The notes below the pieces were generated by a model. It did no database searches and had not been told where the DNA came from. It saw only the letters and a program-made list of their open reading frames with translations. From the NCBI RefSeq assembly GCF_014280935.1, contig NZ_JACLZI010000044.1:62001-126000 (forward strand): DNA of 64,000 bases, given 5' to 3'. This DNA is from Aquibacillus kalidii. Lineage in GTDB: Bacteria > Bacillota > Bacilli > Bacillales > Amphibacillaceae. Position 1 is the stretch's first letter. The number at the start of each line of letters is the position of its first letter. A program made the position numbers and the translations under genes. Below, piece by piece: positions 36,024-45,670 of the stretch.

Positions 36024-36368
36024 ATGGATAAAGTACCAGATAACTGTCGGGTTGAGGATGCTTTAAGTATATTAGTCGGAAAATGGAAACCGATTATTTT
36101 ACTTCACTTATTACAATTAGGTACAAAACGATTCAATGAGCTTAAACGTAGCATGCCCGGAATTACGCAGAAAATGTTGACGAAGCAGCTTAGGGAATTG
36201 GAGGAAGAAGATATCATAGAACGTGTAGTCTATCCTCAAGTCCCACCAAAAGTAGAATACTCTGTTACTGAGTATGGGCGTAGCTTAGAACCTATATTAG
36301 AAGCTATGCATGAATGGGGTATGAACCACACTTTGCATAAGATGAAGAAAAACCAAAAGAGCTCCTAA
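36024..36368 (+). CDS. HxlR family transcriptional regulator
   Basis: A 114-residue MarR-like winged-helix regulator. The HxlR signature is complete: [23 protein letters not shown] at the N-terminus, then [32 protein letters not shown] and the wing [16 protein letters not shown]. The Cys near residue 8 is the redox- or aldehyde-sensing position in several members (YodB, HypR, HxlR). AAGGAGGG precedes the ATG. It is divergent from the luciferase-like/FMN reductase pair and probably controls it. The 237-base spacer has several AAGTA/TACTT half-sites (e.g. GATACTT at 36000) that may be its operator. Confidence 0.9.
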   Translation: MDKVPDNCRVEDALSILVGKWKPIILLHLLQLGTKRFNELKRSMPGITQKMLTKQLRELEEEDIIERVVYPQVPPKVEYSVTEYGRSLEPILEAMHEWGMNHTLHKMKKNQKSS

Positions 36369-36370
36369 CA

Positions 36371-36418
36371 ATAGCAAAAAGAGACGAGCTGGTCATTTGG
36401 CTCGTCTCTTTTGCTATA
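36371..36418. terminator. bidirectional terminator between hxlR-like and bceB-like genes
   Basis: ATAGCAAAAAGAGACGAGC and GCTCGTCTCTTTTGCTAT pair over about 18 positions with one mismatch, between two converging genes. Confidence 0.9.
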
Positions 36419-36430
36419 GGCATTACCTGA

Positions 36431-38377
36431 CTACAATGCACTGTTAATTACCTTTTTGTAATACTGAACAGAAAGGATTCCAAAGATGGAATATAGTCCT
36501 GTATATAAGAGCATAACAATAATCATCGGCATCCAAAGCTCTGTCCCAAAGAAAAACCAACCTGATTGAACAGCAAAATAACTATGTGACAAACCTACTA
36601 TTAACGGAATACCAAAACTGAAAATTTGTTTCCCTCTGATACCTCTTACTAAGTCTTTTTTCGTAAAACCTAACTTACGCAAGATTGTATAGCTTGGCTT
36701 TTCTTCTTCACTTTCTCCCATTTGTTTAAAATATAGGATACAGCCAGACGTAATTAGAAATGCCAGTCCTAAAAAGCCCACAATAAACATCATCAATCCC
36801 ATAATTTGTTTCTGAGAATTGGCTAGTTGAATATAGGAATAGTAGCCAATTTCTTCGCTAGTTGTCATCGCTTGAAAAATTTGATTTGCTTCTTCCAAAT
36901 CTTCGTCTTTTTCTAGATTAATACTAATAAAGGATGAAGATTCTTTTTGAATCTTAGTATCTAGATCATTTTCTAATTGTGAAAAAGTTTTCTTATCGAC
37001 AATTGCTGTCGGCATACCACCATTTGAAAAGTAAGTGGAGACAACAGTGTCTTTATTTAAACCAATGTAATTTTGCGTGATTTTTTCCGTTTTCCCATGA
37101 ATTATAATTTCCCCTGAATTCTTTAGACCCATTAGCTTCCTAAGTGCATCATTATACCCAGTCAGTAGGGTTTCACTTTCTGTTACATCCACACCGGCAA
37201 CTTCTTCGTCACTAACAATTGCTAGTGGCATTAATTCCTCAGTTGCTGTTAACTCCTTTAACTCAGAACCTATGATATTCTCCATATCAACATCTGCTTG
37301 TAATACTTTAGTCGAATCTAATTCAAATTTGATCCCACTCTGTTCCAATTTCTTCGTAAACATTTCAGCATGCTCACTATTAACTAAAGAAAAATCCCCT
37401 ACTGAAATTCCCTTTGCAGTCTGCTCTGCCGAATAATAAGCAATGTAACTTAATGCTAGAAACCCAATTGCTAGTGCAGAAACAGTGGTGATTATTGTCA
37501 GCAACAACGCATTTGACTTCATACGAAACATGATGGACGACAGTGATAAGACGTCATTAATATTTAAATATCCACCTTTTCTTTTACGGATGAGATTTGC
37601 CAAAAATCTTACTGATCCTTTATAGAAAAAATAAGTACCAATAATCACCGAGGCAAGGATAAATACCATCGCAATAAATAGTTTGTTTATTGACGTGAAC
37701 TTCCCGTCAAATAATAGGGAAGAGACATAGTAACCTGTTATAATGAGAACAATTCCTAATACTCCAATTAGTACTTCAAGAATAGAGATTTTCTTAACCT
37801 TTCCTTCTGTTTTAGAAACGACCCGGAACAAAGAAAGAATACTTTGTTTCTTTATAAATAAAAAGTTCATCATCATAATAAGTAGATAAATGACACTAAA
37901 TACTAGTAAAGTCTGTTTAAAAGCTTCCATAGAGAAATTTAATTTTGCTACGGTGTCAACAGCTGTAATTTTGAATAAGATCATCGTTGTTAATTTAGAG
38001 ATCGAGAAACCTATAAATGTTCCCATTACTAGTGAGCCAAAGTAGATGATCAAATTCTCCATACTTATTAACCGGAAAATTCTGATCCTTGTCATCCCAA
38101 TTAACTGAAATAATCCAATTTCCTTACTACGACGTTTGATGAAAATGCTATTTGCATAGATAAGAAATATAGATACGATTGCTATTAGTAAAACCGAGGC
38201 TGTCTTAATGGCAGCAGCCCCCTTTATAGAACCCTTTGCTTCATCCATTGATGGGTCAAATTGCAATGTTACAAATGCAAAGTACAGGGCAACGCTAAAA
38301 ATAAGCGCAAATACATAGAGGTAATAGTTCTTTAAATTTTTCTTTAAACTCCGAAGTATTAGTTGATTAATACTCAT
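36431..38377 (-). CDS. bceB: ABC transporter permease, BceB type
   Basis: About 648 residues with ten predicted membrane helices and the large extracellular domain (about 310-525) between helices 7 and 8 that defines BceB/VraG permeases. FtsX-like segments flank it. The BceAB complex frees lipid II-cycle targets from peptide antibiotics (bacitracin and similar) and also passes the drug flux signal to the kinase. AGGAGGGG lies 8 bases before the ATG at 38377; the TTG at 38383 is too close to it. It overlaps the ATPase gene by 11 bases, so translation is coupled. The symbol denotes the family; the drug range is unknown. Confidence 0.9.
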   Translation of the reverse strand: MSINQLILRSLKKNLKNYYLYVFALIFSVALYFAFVTLQFDPSMDEAKGSIKGAAAIKTASVLLIAIVSIFLIYANSIFIKRRSKEIGLFQLIGMTRIRIFRLISMENLIIYFGSLVMGTFIGFSISKLTTMILFKITAVDTVAKLNFSMEAFKQTLLVFSVIYLLIMMMNFLFIKKQSILSLFRVVSKTEGKVKKISILEVLIGVLGIVLIITGYYVSSLLFDGKFTSINKLFIAMVFILASVIIGTYFFYKGSVRFLANLIRKRKGGYLNINDVLSLSSIMFRMKSNALLLTIITTVSALAIGFLALSYIAYYSAEQTAKGISVGDFSLVNSEHAEMFTKKLEQSGIKFELDSTKVLQADVDMENIIGSELKELTATEELMPLAIVSDEEVAGVDVTESETLLTGYNDALRKLMGLKNSGEIIIHGKTEKITQNYIGLNKDTVVSTYFSNGGMPTAIVDKKTFSQLENDLDTKIQKESSSFISINLEKDEDLEEANQIFQAMTTSEEIGYYSYIQLANSQKQIMGLMMFIVGFLGLAFLITSGCILYFKQMGESEEEKPSYTILRKLGFTKKDLVRGIRGKQIFSFGIPLIVGLSHSYFAVQSGWFFFGTELWMPMIIVMLLYTGLYSIFGILSVQYYKKVINSAL

Positions 38378-39128
38378 ACTCAACCCCTCCTAATACCCCT
38401 TGCGTTTTCATAATATCTTTCAGGAAAGCCTGTCTCGTTTCTTCCCCTTTATTCAACTGGGTATAAATATCTCCATCCTTTATAAAGACTACTCTGCTAC
38501 TATAACTTGCAGCTACTGGATCATGTGTAACCATTACAATGGTGGATTGACGTTTTTGATTTAACTCACTCATTTTCGCCAACAGGTCAGATGCTGACTT
38601 AGAATCAAGTGCACCAGTCGGCTCATCGGCAAAAATAATACTTGGTTCATGGATAAAAGCTCGTGCTGCAGATGTTCGTTGTTTTTGACCACCAGAAATT
38701 TCATTTGGATACTTATCTTTTAACTCTTCAATTCCTAACTCTGATGCTAGAGCTTCATATCTTTTATTAGCTTCTTGCCTGGAAACCTTTGAGATAGATA
38801 GGGGAAGCAGAATATTTTCTTTAACTGTTAGTGTATCAAGTAAATTATATTCTTGAAACACAAACCCTAAATGGTATTTCCTAAACTCTGCTAGCTGTTT
38901 TTCCTTTTTTCTAGTAAGCTCTTCTCCATTGATTTTTATTACACCGTCGCTTACTTGATCAATAGAAGACAATACATTCAGTAAAGTAGTTTTTCCAGAT
39001 CCTGACGGGCCCATTATAGTAAGGAACTCACCTTTTTCAATAGTTAAATCAATTCCTTTTAATACTTCCTGTTTTGTGTGCCTATTACCGAAACTTTTCC
39101 GGATTTTGCTCGCCTCTAATATGCTCAT
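38367..39128 (-). CDS. bceA: ABC transporter ATP-binding protein, BceA type
   Basis: A 253-residue ATPase. Walker [11 protein letters not shown] (near 40), Q-loop in [14 protein letters not shown], signature ISGGQKQR, Walker [14 protein letters not shown] and switch His in VMVTHDP are all intact. It drives the BceB-type permease with which its gene overlaps, together forming a peptide-antibiotic detoxification pump. GGAGG precedes the ATG. The kinase and regulator genes lie just upstream on the same strand, separated by a terminator, so the transporter has its own promoter and is likely the regulator's target. Confidence 0.93.
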   Translation of the reverse strand: MSILEASKIRKSFGNRHTKQEVLKGIDLTIEKGEFLTIMGPSGSGKTTLLNVLSSIDQVSDGVIKINGEELTRKKEKQLAEFRKYHLGFVFQEYNLLDTLTVKENILLPLSISKVSRQEANKRYEALASELGIEELKDKYPNEISGGQKQRTSAARAFIHEPSIIFADEPTGALDSKSASDLLAKMSELNQKRQSTIVMVTHDPVAASYSSRVVFIKDGDIYTQLNKGEETRQAFLKDIMKTQGVLGGVEYEY

Positions 39129-39209
39129 ATCAGTACCTCCGTCTATTTGATAGTTTTATTTTATACGGCATTTGTTCAAGAGTCCTTTCATTCTCCTAAC
39201 AAATAACAA

Positions 39210-39237
39210 AGGGATGTGACACTTTTGTCACATCCCT
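39210..39237 (-). terminator. terminator overlapping the kinase stop codon
   Basis: AGGGATGTGACA and TGTCACATCCCT form a perfect 12-bp stem around CTTT. The kinase's final codons and TGA stop (39228-39230) are inside the stem, so ribosomes finishing translation would disturb folding. Confidence 0.8.
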
Positions 39238-40235
39238 CTAGTCTTTTCAAATTCATTTTTTTCCGAAAAGAATAGTGAAAAAGTAGACCCTATTCCAACT
39301 TTCGATTCCACCTTAATGTGAATTAACAAAGATTCAGCAGCTGCTTTGGCAAGATATAACCCCATACCTGTTGCAGCATGATCACCATGTTGATTAGTAG
39401 ATGTAAAACCCTTATCAAATATACGAGGTAAATCTTTCGGATCTATTCCACGTCCGTTGTCCATTACTTGTAAGAAAGTTCGACCATTTTGTTTCCTACT
39501 TATTATCAAGATTTCAGAAGACGGATTACTATACTTCACTGCATTCGTTACTAATTGACGGATAATGAACGCTAGCCATTTAGCATCACTTAGCACTGTC
39601 TCAACCTGAAGATTTATTTCAATTCCTATATCTTTTTGCATACACCACGATCGCAATGTTGTAATTTCTTCTACAATAATAGTGTTTAATTTAACTTCTT
39701 CTATATATAAATCATTTTCGATAAAAGGAATTCTTTTTTGATGAAGCTGTTGGTCTAAGAGTAAGTGGATACGAAGCCATTCCCTAGTTAAATCAGCCTT
39801 TACATGTAGATCCCCAATTCTATCTATTATTAGATGCATCGTTGTCATCGGGGTCTTTACTTCATGGATCCAAGATAGGAGCTCATCCTTTTCTTGTTCA
39901 AGCATTAGTTTGTTCCTTGAAGATTCGTGTTTGAGATGGTCAACTGTTTTCGTGATGCTCTTCTCAACGATTTCTTCAAAAGGGGAACTTGCCTCTGGCA
40001 GGCTCGTCTTATCTAGATTGTCTTCTCGATCTAGGAGTTCTAGAAAAAAATTAGTTTCTCGATGAAATCTGATGACGATAAACAGGACAAAAATAACAGT
40101 AGATAAAAACACATAATAAAACATGGATGAAAAACTAATCGCTGAATCTAGAAAAGCCATCACCAACCCTAACAACTGCAGGGCTAGAACAACCATAATC
40201 CAACTAATTCTCTCGCGTACAAATTTTCTTATCAT
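39228..40235 (-). CDS. bceS: intramembrane-sensing histidine kinase, BceS type
   Basis: A 335-residue kinase with two membrane helices (about 11-28 and 36-56) joined by only about 8 residues, so it has no extracellular sensor, as in BceS/PsdS. H124 in LLSWIHEVKTPMT is the phospho-acceptor; the HATPase domain shows QLVTNAVKYS and DNGRGIDPKDLPRIFDKGF. It senses through the BceAB transporter rather than the drug itself. Its ATG overlaps the regulator's stop codon by 4 bases (ATGA). Confidence 0.92.
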   Translation of the reverse strand: MIRKFVRERISWIMVVLALQLLGLVMAFLDSAISFSSMFYYVFLSTVIFVLFIVIRFHRETNFFLELLDREDNLDKTSLPEASSPFEEIVEKSITKTVDHLKHESSRNKLMLEQEKDELLSWIHEVKTPMTTMHLIIDRIGDLHVKADLTREWLRIHLLLDQQLHQKRIPFIENDLYIEEVKLNTIIVEEITTLRSWCMQKDIGIEINLQVETVLSDAKWLAFIIRQLVTNAVKYSNPSSEILIISRKQNGRTFLQVMDNGRGIDPKDLPRIFDKGFTSTNQHGDHAATGMGLYLAKAAAESLLIHIKVESKVGIGSTFSLFFSEKNEFEKTRGM

Positions 40236-40921
40236 GTATTCACCTGGTCTACTGCTAAGTAACCTTGTCCCATTTTTGTTTGAATATATTTTCCTAATCC
40301 AATTTCGTCTAATCTTTTCCTCAAACGATTCACATTTACGGTTAATGTATTATCACTGACAAATCGTTGATCATCCCATAACCGGTTTATTAATTCCTCA
40401 CGACTAACGATTTTATTTTTTCTATCGATCAATATATTTAATATGTACATTTCATTTTTCGTTAGCTCCATTGTCCCCTGCTCATTGGTAACTCGGCTTC
40501 GCTCACTATCAATTGTTGCTCCAAGCCATGTTTTTAGATGGAGAGCCTCCGTATTGTAGTTATAAACACGACGTAGGATAGCCTGAATCTTAGCAATTAG
40601 AACATCAAAATGGAATGGCTTTTGAACAAAGTCATCAGCACCAAGATTCATTGACATGACCATATCAGTAGGGTGATCCCTTGAAGAAAGAAAAATAATA
40701 GGGATATTAGAATGCTCTCTGATCATTCTGCACCAATGAAAACCATCATACATAGGTAGTTGGATGTCAATGATAACTAAGTCGGGCGTAAACATAGTGA
40801 ACTTTTCCATTACTTTTTGAAAATCATCAATTCCTGATACCTCATAAGACCACTGAGACAACCTTTCTTTAATCTCATTAAATAAAGCATTATCATCTTC
40901 AACTAATAAAATTTTAAACAT
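40232..40921 (-). CDS. bceR: response regulator, OmpR/BceR type
   Basis: A 229-residue regulator. The receiver domain (1-115) has D9/D10, phospho-acceptor D52 in LVIIDIQLP, and K101 in FVQKPFHFDV. The C-terminal winged helix (about 130-225) ends in NTLTVNVNRLRKRLDEIGL and the wing MGQGYLAVD, the OmpR/PhoB class. Phosphorylated by the BceS-type kinase, it should activate the neighbouring bceAB genes. First gene of the bceR-bceS unit. Confidence 0.93.
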   Translation of the reverse strand: MFKILLVEDDNALFNEIKERLSQWSYEVSGIDDFQKVMEKFTMFTPDLVIIDIQLPMYDGFHWCRMIREHSNIPIIFLSSRDHPTDMVMSMNLGADDFVQKPFHFDVLIAKIQAILRRVYNYNTEALHLKTWLGATIDSERSRVTNEQGTMELTKNEMYILNILIDRKNKIVSREELINRLWDDQRFVSDNTLTVNVNRLRKRLDEIGLGKYIQTKMGQGYLAVDQVNT

Positions 40922-41245
40922 AAAGGCCCCACTCTCAAGACTATATCTACAAGAATTATAGCAGAGTCATCGTAATCTTTTAATAAAATAACATGCTCTT
41001 TTTCTAAAATTAGATTATTTTATCAGAAAGCTTTTAAATCATTCTAAAAGGTGACACACCTGAAATTAGTGTGGTATTCCTTTTATCACTTCTTCTCCTT
41101 TTAAACATTAACCCAACCAAATAACTATTCTATTTTTTGTACCTTCAAACTAGGAATTCCACCAATTAAATCTCTGTAATAATCCAAATTCTTCGTGGGG
41201 CGGCGTATAAGAAAACATAAACTAGGTTGAATTTGAATTAATAAA
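40922..41245. other. intergenic region upstream of bceR
   Basis: About 320 AT-rich bases. Apart from an imperfect hairpin AGGTGACACACC near 41048-41059 and the presumed bceR promoter I see no gene or named motif. Confidence 0.5.
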
Positions 41246-41290
41246 GAAAAGTGTCAATCCGAACATAAAGTAACGGGCTGACACCTTTTC
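41246..41290 (-). terminator. terminator after the GGDEF-EAL gene
   Basis: On the minus strand GAAAAGGTGTCAGCCCG and CGGATTGACACTTTTC pair (small internal mismatch), with T-rich sequence after, 14 bases past the stop. Confidence 0.75.
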
Positions 41291-41303
41291 AAAACTCTTT
41301 ATA

Positions 41304-43691
41304 TTAGAACTCATTACTACCTTGTTGCGAATAAGTGGTAATAGTAGGTAATCTCAGTTCAAACTCTGCGTAATCTAATGGTTTGCAGTAATAGAAACCT
41401 TGCGCTTCATAGCAACCTAAGTCTAGTAAGACCTCCAATTGTTCCTTATCCTCGACCCCTTCTGCAATCACCTTTAGACCCAAACCTTTAGCTAAAGAAA
41501 TAATAGTCGATACCACTTCAGAATTAACAACACATTGATCTACAAATGACTTATCAATCTTTAATCTATCTACCTCAAGTTTATATAAATAGCTTAACGA
41601 ACTATAACCTGTTCCAAAGTCATCTATGCTTATCTCTATGCCAAATTCCCTCAATTGCTGTAGCTTATAATTTACCTCTTCCTCATATTTCATTACTATC
41701 CGCTCGGTGATTTCAAATTCCAATAAAGATCCATCAATATGACAGTTTGTCAGAGTAGCAGAGATAAATTCTATTAAATCATCATTTAGTAAAGTGGGTA
41801 ATGAGATGTTAATAGACGTACGATATATTTTTCTGTTTTCACTTTTCCACCGTGAAAGCATCTCACAAACACCAACAATCATGTTTTTTTCCAATTTATC
41901 TATTATTCCAATTTCTTCAGCTAAAGGTATAAATATACTTGGAGGGATAAAACCTTTTATTGGGTGTCTCCACCTTGACAGTGATTCAGCTCCAACCATT
42001 TCTCCATTTATCATATTATATTTAGGTTGATAGTAGATTGATAATTCATTCTCTTCAATCGCATGCCTTAATTCATTCTCAATAGCTATTCCTTCTAAAT
42101 TTCCGTTTAACATGCTATTGGAGAATAAGGAGTAGCCGTTCGACCCATTATCCTTTGTATGATACATGGCAATATCAGCAAACTTCAATAATTCATCGAT
42201 ATTGTTAGAATCGATAGGATAACTCGAGACTCCTACACTAGCTGTTGAAATCACTTCTACTCCCATAATCGTCATTGGTTTTCTAAACTCATTAATAATA
42301 GCAGGAAGATAGTGGGATTCTATATCAGTCTTTTGACATACGATTAGAAACTCATCTCCACCTAACCTTCCGACAATTCCATTATCTTTCATAACTGATT
42401 TTAATCTAACAGCTATTTTCTTTAATAACTCGTCTCCGAATGCGTGACCAAAACTATCATTAATTCTTTTAAATCGATCAAAGTCTATTAACATGATCGA
42501 AAACTCTTGTTTTTTAGTAACTAAGTCATTTATTATTTCTAACAATTTCCTTCTATTATATAATTTAGTAAGGTCATCATAGTAAACTAACTTTTGAATC
42601 ACTTCCTGAGATCGTCTTTCCTCCGAAATATCCTTCATAACCGCGTAATAACCAGTTATACTACCATTAATAACGATGGTCATCGTCGTAATTTTAACGT
42701 AAGTAATTTGATTAGATTTATCCGTTATCGTTGTTTCGATATCTTTTACAGAGCCTTTTCTTACTTGAGATAAATAATCATTAATGGATTGCTTATCTTT
42801 AATTCTTAATAACAATGAAATAAAATCTTCTCCAATTAATTCTTCTTGGTCATAGCCTGTCATTTTGACCATTTCCTTATTGACACTAGTAATCTTCCCA
42901 TCTAAATCTACCGAATAAACAGCGTTCGGATTAAAACTGAATAATGATTTGTATTTTACTAACGTTGTTGAGAGGACTCGCTCTGCAAACAAATCAGGAG
43001 ATATCATAAGAATAAAGTTAGTGGACATAACATATATAAATGGGTCCAAAAAGGCATACCCACTATATTCGTGCTGTAATAAGCTATCAAAGTCCAGAAT
43101 AGTTGTAAGCACTAAATATGGGATTCCACCAATTGATAACCCACAAACAATCGATCCAAAATTTAACCATCTACTTCTAATTGATTTGTCCTCTTCATTA
43201 GTAATCTGTCTTAAAAACCTTAGCAAGCAAAAGGCTGTAGTACTTACAGTCAAAAAGCTCAAAAAGAATAAAGCAGATTTAAAATCGACAAACTCCATGA
43301 ATAGAATTGATAATCCAAAGGTTGTCACCGATAGTATAAGGAAAGTAATAAAAAAACTAGAAACTATATATTTCCATATCTTTAGTTCATGAGCTCTAGA
43401 CATGGCTAAGGTAAAGTAGCTTCCTCCAAAACAAAATAGGAACACAATGATGGAAAATTGAATTGGATTGTCTATCCCAATCGGAATGGGAATCGATAGA
43501 TAAACATACGTGTAATTAATCCAGAAACTAGCTCCCAACATTAAGGAATACAAAATTAGTTTAAGCTGCCGTCTATTACGTAGTGTTTTTAGTCGTATAC
43601 TGAATTCAAATCCAATCTTGCAGCTGATAATAGATAATATAATGACGAGAACAACATCAAAGATATTAAAAGAAAAGAATGAATATGTCAT
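41304..43691 (-). CDS. membrane PAS-GGDEF-EAL cyclic-di-GMP protein
   Basis: A 795-residue protein. About seven membrane helices cover 1-240 (an MHYT/7TM-like sensor region I cannot name), then a PAS domain (about 245-360, SFNPNAVYSVDLDGKITSVNKE), GGDEF (about 365-530, motif intact as RLGGDEFLIV) and EAL (about 545-790). In EAL the first motif reads ESL rather than EAL but keeps the metal-binding Glu; DDFGTGYSSLSYL and the Glu in VIAEGVED are present, so phosphodiesterase activity is plausible. No RxxD inhibitory site is seen before GGDEF. It may make, degrade or switch between both for c-di-GMP in response to a membrane or PAS signal. Monocistronic. Confidence 0.9.
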   Translation of the reverse strand: MTYSFFSFNIFDVVLVIILSIISCKIGFEFSIRLKTLRNRRQLKLILYSLMLGASFWINYTYVYLSIPIPIGIDNPIQFSIIVFLFCFGGSYFTLAMSRAHELKIWKYIVSSFFITFLILSVTTFGLSILFMEFVDFKSALFFLSFLTVSTTAFCLLRFLRQITNEEDKSIRSRWLNFGSIVCGLSIGGIPYLVLTTILDFDSLLQHEYSGYAFLDPFIYVMSTNFILMISPDLFAERVLSTTLVKYKSLFSFNPNAVYSVDLDGKITSVNKEMVKMTGYDQEELIGEDFISLLLRIKDKQSINDYLSQVRKGSVKDIETTITDKSNQITYVKITTMTIVINGSITGYYAVMKDISEERRSQEVIQKLVYYDDLTKLYNRRKLLEIINDLVTKKQEFSIMLIDFDRFKRINDSFGHAFGDELLKKIAVRLKSVMKDNGIVGRLGGDEFLIVCQKTDIESHYLPAIINEFRKPMTIMGVEVISTASVGVSSYPIDSNNIDELLKFADIAMYHTKDNGSNGYSLFSNSMLNGNLEGIAIENELRHAIEENELSIYYQPKYNMINGEMVGAESLSRWRHPIKGFIPPSIFIPLAEEIGIIDKLEKNMIVGVCEMLSRWKSENRKIYRTSINISLPTLLNDDLIEFISATLTNCHIDGSLLEFEITERIVMKYEEEVNYKLQQLREFGIEISIDDFGTGYSSLSYLYKLEVDRLKIDKSFVDQCVVNSEVVSTIISLAKGLGLKVIAEGVEDKEQLEVLLDLGCYEAQGFYYCKPLDYAEFELRLPTITTYSQQGSNEF

Positions 43692-43918
43692 TAGCTAAAC
43701 AATCCCTCATGTCGAAATATGCTATGTTTTGTAAACATTATACTATAAGCAAATGGATTTTTTTAGAAAAATTTCATATTAATTCAATAATAGTTTCATC
43801 ATTCTAAACTGGATTGCAGTAACACAGTCTTTACTATCCTTTTATATTAGTTTAGTTTTCCATTTCCATTTAAAAAATTAACCACCGTACAGGAAGATTA
43901 TTTTGAACTCTAATAAAA

Positions 43919-43950
43919 GAACCCCAAGTTCACTTTCAAACTTGGGGTTC
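43919..43950 (-). terminator. terminator after the ATP-grasp gene
   Basis: GAACCCCAAGTT and AACTTGGGGTTC form a perfect 12-bp stem around 8 bases, followed on the minus strand by TTTTATT, 22 bases past the stop. Confidence 0.92.
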
Positions 43951-43971
43951 CGTAATACTATTATTTTATGT

Positions 43972-44907
43972 TCATTTATTTTGATGTAAAGTATCTCCTA
44001 AGAACTTCGCAAGCTTCAACATACCAAACTTGCCCGCCTTAGCTTCAGCTTCTGAATTATAGTTTGTGTTTGTATTTATATCATACGTGAAAACTTCACC
44101 ATCTGCGTTTTGAATAAACTCAATACCTGCAACATCAATCTGCTTAGCAGCTAAAAACGATTCATATTTCGCAATTAGATTGCGATCTACATCCTCTATA
44201 ATTTCAAACATTGGTCTTTCCTCTTCTTCCCCAACTGGACAAAACTTGTCATCAATCCGACAAGCATCTGCAGGACACAATTCAAACCCATCCGATGTAT
44301 CGACTCTTACTGCATAGATAAACTTACCACCGACAAACTCAGCCCTAGTTATATACGAATCGGGTGATTCAATATACTCCTGAATAAGCGTAATTCCATC
44401 AATAGGTTCTTCAAATTCTTCACTATCCAGATAATTTTCTAGTGCCTTAACAGAGTGGAATAGTTGAACACCTAATCCTTTTCCTGCACGATTGTGCTTC
44501 GTAATAAATGGGGTTTTATCAAGCTTTTTTGCAGCCTGTAATAATGATTCACGTCCTACAGCTCCAATTGTCTTTGGTGTATTAATTCCACTTGCTTCTA
44601 AGGCCGCATATTGGTTAATTTTGCTTAGTTCTAGATTTAGTGCACTACTGCCATTTAGAACTGTCCGGTTATGTTGTTCTAGCCATGCAAGAACTGCTCC
44701 AGTTAGTTCTGGTGCATAACGGTGTCCTCTTGAATGGGATGAAGCACTCATCCGATTGTAAAAGATACCTTCTGGTGGTTCTGAAGATAAGTCGACTAAT
44801 CCCTTATCCAGATGCCATGTTTCATAAGGTAACTCTAACTCCTCGAACCTGTTGATTAAATGTTGGGTCCAATCATCATTTTCGTGAATAACATATATCT
44901 TAGACAT
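43972..44907 (-). CDS. ATP-grasp protein, RimK-like glutamate ligase family
   Basis: A 311-residue ATP-grasp enzyme. An N-terminal pre-ATP-grasp domain (about 1-100) is followed by the ATP-binding core: TPFITKHNRAGKGLGVQLF near 150 (phosphate loop and Lys), TLIQEYIESPDSYITRAEFVGG near 195, and the metal-binding end FTYDINTNTNYN near 280. This class joins an amino acid to a carboxylate through an acyl-phosphate. Members include RimK, tetrahydromethanopterin and lysine-biosynthesis ligases, but the substrate here cannot be read. No partner gene adjoins. AAAGGGG precedes the ATG. Confidence 0.82.
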   Translation of the reverse strand: MSKIYVIHENDDWTQHLINRFEELELPYETWHLDKGLVDLSSEPPEGIFYNRMSASSHSRGHRYAPELTGAVLAWLEQHNRTVLNGSSALNLELSKINQYAALEASGINTPKTIGAVGRESLLQAAKKLDKTPFITKHNRAGKGLGVQLFHSVKALENYLDSEEFEEPIDGITLIQEYIESPDSYITRAEFVGGKFIYAVRVDTSDGFELCPADACRIDDKFCPVGEEEERPMFEIIEDVDRNLIAKYESFLAAKQIDVAGIEFIQNADGEVFTYDINTNTNYNSEAEAKAGKFGMLKLAKFLGDTLHQNK

Positions 44908-45110
44908 AATAAATACCCCTTTACTTTTGTCACTACTCTAAGTGTCTTTCTTCAGTATTCACAATAGATATAATAGTGTCAAAGATAATGTTTGTTTATC
45001 GGTTTTAGATAGTAGAAAGAAAACCATCTTTTCGAAAAAAATCTTTTCCTAACCACTGTGGTATTAAAGATTTTCCATAGAATCACCAGTAAGTATTTGG
45101 ATAGGCAACA

Positions 45111-45524
45111 TAACGAAGCGAATTCTTATTGTTTATCTAACTTCGCGACGTAAGCTGCCCTCTAACGAAGCGAGTTCTTATGGTTTCTCTAATTTCGCGA
45201 TGTAAGGAACCCTCTTACGATGCGAATTCTCTTGGTTCCGCTAATTTCGCGATGTAAGGAACCCTCTTACGATGCGAATTCTCTTGGTTCCGCTAATTTC
45301 GCGATCTAAGGAACCCTCTTACGATGCGAGTTCTTATGGTTTCTCTAATTTCGCGTTCTAAGGAACCCTCTTACGATGGGAGTTCTCTTGGTTTCTCTAA
45401 ATTCGCGACGTAAGCTGCCCTTTCAAAGCGAATTCTTATTGTTTTTCTAATTTCGCAATGTAAGGAGCCCTTTACATAGAGAATTCTTGATATTTATCTA
45501 ATTTCGCGACGTTAGAATTCCTTT
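45111..45524. repeat. tandem array of about eight 52-bp hairpin repeats
   Basis: Six units of exactly 52 bp start at 45111, 45163, 45215, 45267, 45319 and 45371, followed by two more degenerate ones (45423, about 45473). Units 3 and 4 differ by one base. Each holds GCGAATT ... AATTTCGC, an inverted repeat with a loop of about 14 bases, so every unit can form a hairpin; flanking TTACGAT/GATGTAA partly extends it. No ribosome site or long frame goes with it. The rest of the gap between the ATP-grasp and serA genes (44908-45110, 45525-45670) shows nothing else. Confidence 0.9.
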
Positions 45525-45670
45525 CACTTCACAATCCGCAGCGTCGGGTTTGCACTTAAATAATTAAAGTATATCAAGTTACTACAGATTTTCTCTCAAC
45601 TACGGCTGTCTGCTTAATAACAATGAATGAGAAACTTTAATTAAAACACTTTTAATGTAATTTGTAAGCT

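Noticed and set aside
42949-43392. 147-codon frame antisense to the GGDEF-EAL gene
   Set aside because: Shadow of a strongly supported gene; Lys/Ser-rich translation without motifs.
45111-45524. Considered as a CRISPR array
   Set aside because: Units are contiguous 52-bp repeats without unique spacers, and no cas genes are nearby.
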